DNA from: Betaproteobacteria bacterium HGW-Betaproteobacteria-20
GTDB lineage: Bacteria; Pseudomonadota; Gammaproteobacteria; Burkholderiales; Methylophilaceae
Assembly (NCBI GenBank): GCA_002842195.1
Contig: PHCL01000054.1
Location: forward strand, 1-7,707
Length of the DNA stretch: 7,707 nt
Reading direction: 5' to 3'
Part shown: positions 6,611 to 7,707 of the stretch, one piece after another
How positions within the stretch are numbered: position 1 is the stretch's first letter
Layout: each line of letters starts with the position of its first letter
Translations under genes and position numbers: made by a program
The notes under the pieces: model-generated
What the model was told of the DNA's origin: nothing
The model's database searches: none
The model's input: only the letters and a program-made list of their open reading frames with translations

Positions 6611-6926
6611 GGTAAGCCGGTGGCTATGACTCAATAAAAAGATTGCAATGCGAGAGCGTACGAGCGTGTCCCGTATTTTGTGTAAACATCGGTTAATTAC
6701 TGCTGAGGCATCCTCCCCTCAAGGTGAATGATAGCCTACTTAAAGCAGGTTTCTGGTCTTGTACCGGCATCGTCATTTGCTACTAATATTCATCAGTACC
6801 AAATAGCAAAATTTCATTTTGCATACCTATTAGGACTGGATAATCAAAAATGACGAGCAGTATATTGCAAATATCACTTTCATATTTTGCGCGTAACTTA
6901 ATTTGTGCTTTTGTTATACAATTTGG
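6611..6926. other. Convergent intergenic region without a convincing gene
   Basis: This 316-bp gap lies between the 3' ends of the GTPase gene and the flavoprotein gene. No RNA gene is recognisable. The longest ATG reading frame I examined (6648-6731, 27 codons) has no ribosome-binding site or family resemblance. GCTTA (6605-6609) / TAAGC (6613-6617) forms a small hairpin over the GTPase stop codon, without a T-run. The right half is A/T-rich and carries related TCAT-TTTGC motifs at 6773-6780, 6815-6822 and 6880-6890, the last with extra bases. On the minus strand T5 (complement of 6846-6850) follows a weak A/T stem-loop and might end the flavoprotein transcript. No strong terminator is visible for either gene. 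Confidence 0.5.
6806..6822. repeat. Perfect 7-bp inverted repeat GCAAAAT-TTC-ATTTTGC
   Basis: GCAAAAT (6806-6812) and ATTTTGC (6816-6822) pair perfectly around a three-base loop. The left arm overlaps a second pairing, TTTGCTA (6776-6782) with TAGCAAA (6804-6810), so two alternative stems are possible. There is no T-run beside it. It may be a weak hairpin or a protein-binding site; it is A/T-rich and could be chance. Confidence 0.35.
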
Positions 6927-7707
6927 TTATCTGACTGCCGCAGGTTTTGTACCGTAGTGCGTTTCCACCATTACACCAATTTCTTTTAGCATAGGTGTAG
7001 GTAGAACGCCACCTGCACAAATGATGACGGACTCATTGGGTATTTCTATGATTTCCTTAGTTGCTAACTCTAATTTTACAGACTCAGGTAGTATTTCTTT
7101 TACATTAGACTGGAGTTCGACTCGGAGTTTTTGATTTGTAATTGCAACCTCAAGTTTTTCACGGTTTTTAGGTTTAATGCGTCCAAAGGCCTCGCTACGG
7201 TAAGAGAGTGTGACAATAGAACCTATTTGTTCAGAAATAGTGATGGCAGCCTCTATTGCACTGTCGCCACCACCAACGACTAGTACATGATTGCCTCTAA
7301 ATTGTTCTGGATCAATCAGACGATAGATGACTTTAGCTTGATCTTCACCTGGGACGTTGAGCTTACGCGGAGTCCCTTGGCGGCCAATAGCCAGCAAGAT
7401 ATTGCTGGTTTCATAAGTTGATTTAGAAGTTTTTACTGCATAACCATGCTCTGTTTTACTGATGGTTTCCATTCGTTCGTTAAATCTAACAGGAATCACC
7501 TGTTCTTGCATAATACGTAGCCAGAATCCGATTAATTCTTCTTTGCTGATGTCGTACATTTCTACCAGGCCGACAATTGGTAAATGAACTGGTTGCGTCA
7601 TAGCAACTTTGTTTCGTGGGTATTTAAAAATAGCCCCACCTAAAGACTCTTCCTGTTCAATCGTAATATATTTTAACCCTTGTTCTTTTGCGGCAAGGGA
7701 TGCTGAA
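6927..7707 (-). CDS. Thioredoxin-reductase-like NAD(P)/FAD oxidoreductase (5' partial)
   Basis: The frame runs to the right window edge, giving 259 visible residues; the true start is outside. The internal Met coded at 7599-7601 is not the start, because 35 upstream in-frame residues continue the fold: ASLAAKEQGLKYITIEQ, then LGGAIFKYPRNKVAMTQP, which match the FAD-domain region of TrxB-like flavoproteins. The NADPH domain has VVGGGDSAIEAA (about visible residues 143-154), preceded by LLAIGRQGTPRKLNVPGED. The CxxC redox pair that true thioredoxin reductases carry just before the GGGDSA motif is absent; that segment reads VIYRLIDPEQFRGNHVL. The end, ICAGGVLPTPMLKEIGV and then VETHYG, resembles YpdA-like (bacillithiol-disulfide-reductase-type) and related reductases. 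Only the flavin and NAD(P) chemistry is well supported; the electron acceptor is unknown. It converges on the GTPase gene and looks unrelated to it. Confidence 0.85.
   Translation of the reverse strand, partial: SASLAAKEQGLKYITIEQEESLGGAIFKYPRNKVAMTQPVHLPIVGLVEMYDISKEELIGFWLRIMQEQVIPVRFNERMETISKTEHGYAVKTSKSTYETSNILLAIGRQGTPRKLNVPGEDQAKVIYRLIDPEQFRGNHVLVVGGGDSAIEAAITISEQIGSIVTLSYRSEAFGRIKPKNREKLEVAITNQKLRVELQSNVKEILPESVKLELATKEIIEIPNESVIICAGGVLPTPMLKEIGVMVETHYGTKPAAVR

Noticed and set aside
6648..6731. Short plus-strand reading frame of 27 codons after the GTPase gene
   Set aside because: No ribosome-binding site, no recognisable motif and arginine-rich composition typical of chance frames.
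6927..7601. Flavoprotein gene starting at the internal Met (7599-7601)
   Set aside because: The same frame stays open to the window edge and encodes conserved FAD-domain sequence, so the gene is 5'-truncated by the window rather than starting there.

Overview
The window looks like chromosomal DNA of a betaproteobacterium with moderate-to-low GC, probably close to Methylophilaceae/Methylotenera. This rests on protein style (MutM, UbiB and UbiJ sequences), on the compact DUF971-ubiE-ubiJ-ubiB cluster, and on general resemblance. No marker in the window proves the taxon. I see no transposase, integrase, tRNA, rRNA or CRISPR array.

Layout from left to right. Positions 1-37 are probably the last codons of an upstream plus-strand gene. 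Positions 43-879 hold mutM (formamidopyrimidine-DNA glycosylase, plus strand). A 221-bp convergent gap (880-1100) contains three degenerate 17-bp repeats and two abutting hairpins; the larger hairpin, read on the minus strand, is followed by U5 and is the likely end of the ubi operon. Positions 4395 down to 1101 form a four-gene minus-strand operon in the order DUF971 protein, ubiE, ubiJ, ubiB. Spacing is tight (17-nt gap, 8-nt overlap, 4-nt gap), and there is a good promoter candidate with a perfect TATAAT just upstream. A 244-bp divergent region (4396-4639) separates it from a plus-strand dynamin-like GTPase of 656 residues (4640-6610, GTG start). A 316-bp convergent gap (6611-6926) follows, with short A/T-rich inverted repeats and no convincing gene. 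Last is the 3' two-thirds or so of a minus-strand thioredoxin-reductase-like flavoprotein whose N-terminus lies beyond the right edge.

How the genes work together: ubiE, ubiJ and ubiB belong to aerobic ubiquinone biosynthesis. UbiE is the C-methyltransferase, UbiJ the SCP2-type lipid-binding accessory factor, and UbiB the membrane-anchored atypical kinase/ATPase. The small DUF971 protein shares their transcript but its role is unknown. MutM is a DNA repair enzyme with no evident link to the others. The dynamin-like GTPase and the CxxC-less flavoprotein are the least understood genes. I did not find convincing evidence of an entirely new multi-gene system. The best leads are the solitary GTPase with its altered P-loop, the DUF971/ubi linkage, and the structured convergent intergenic region.
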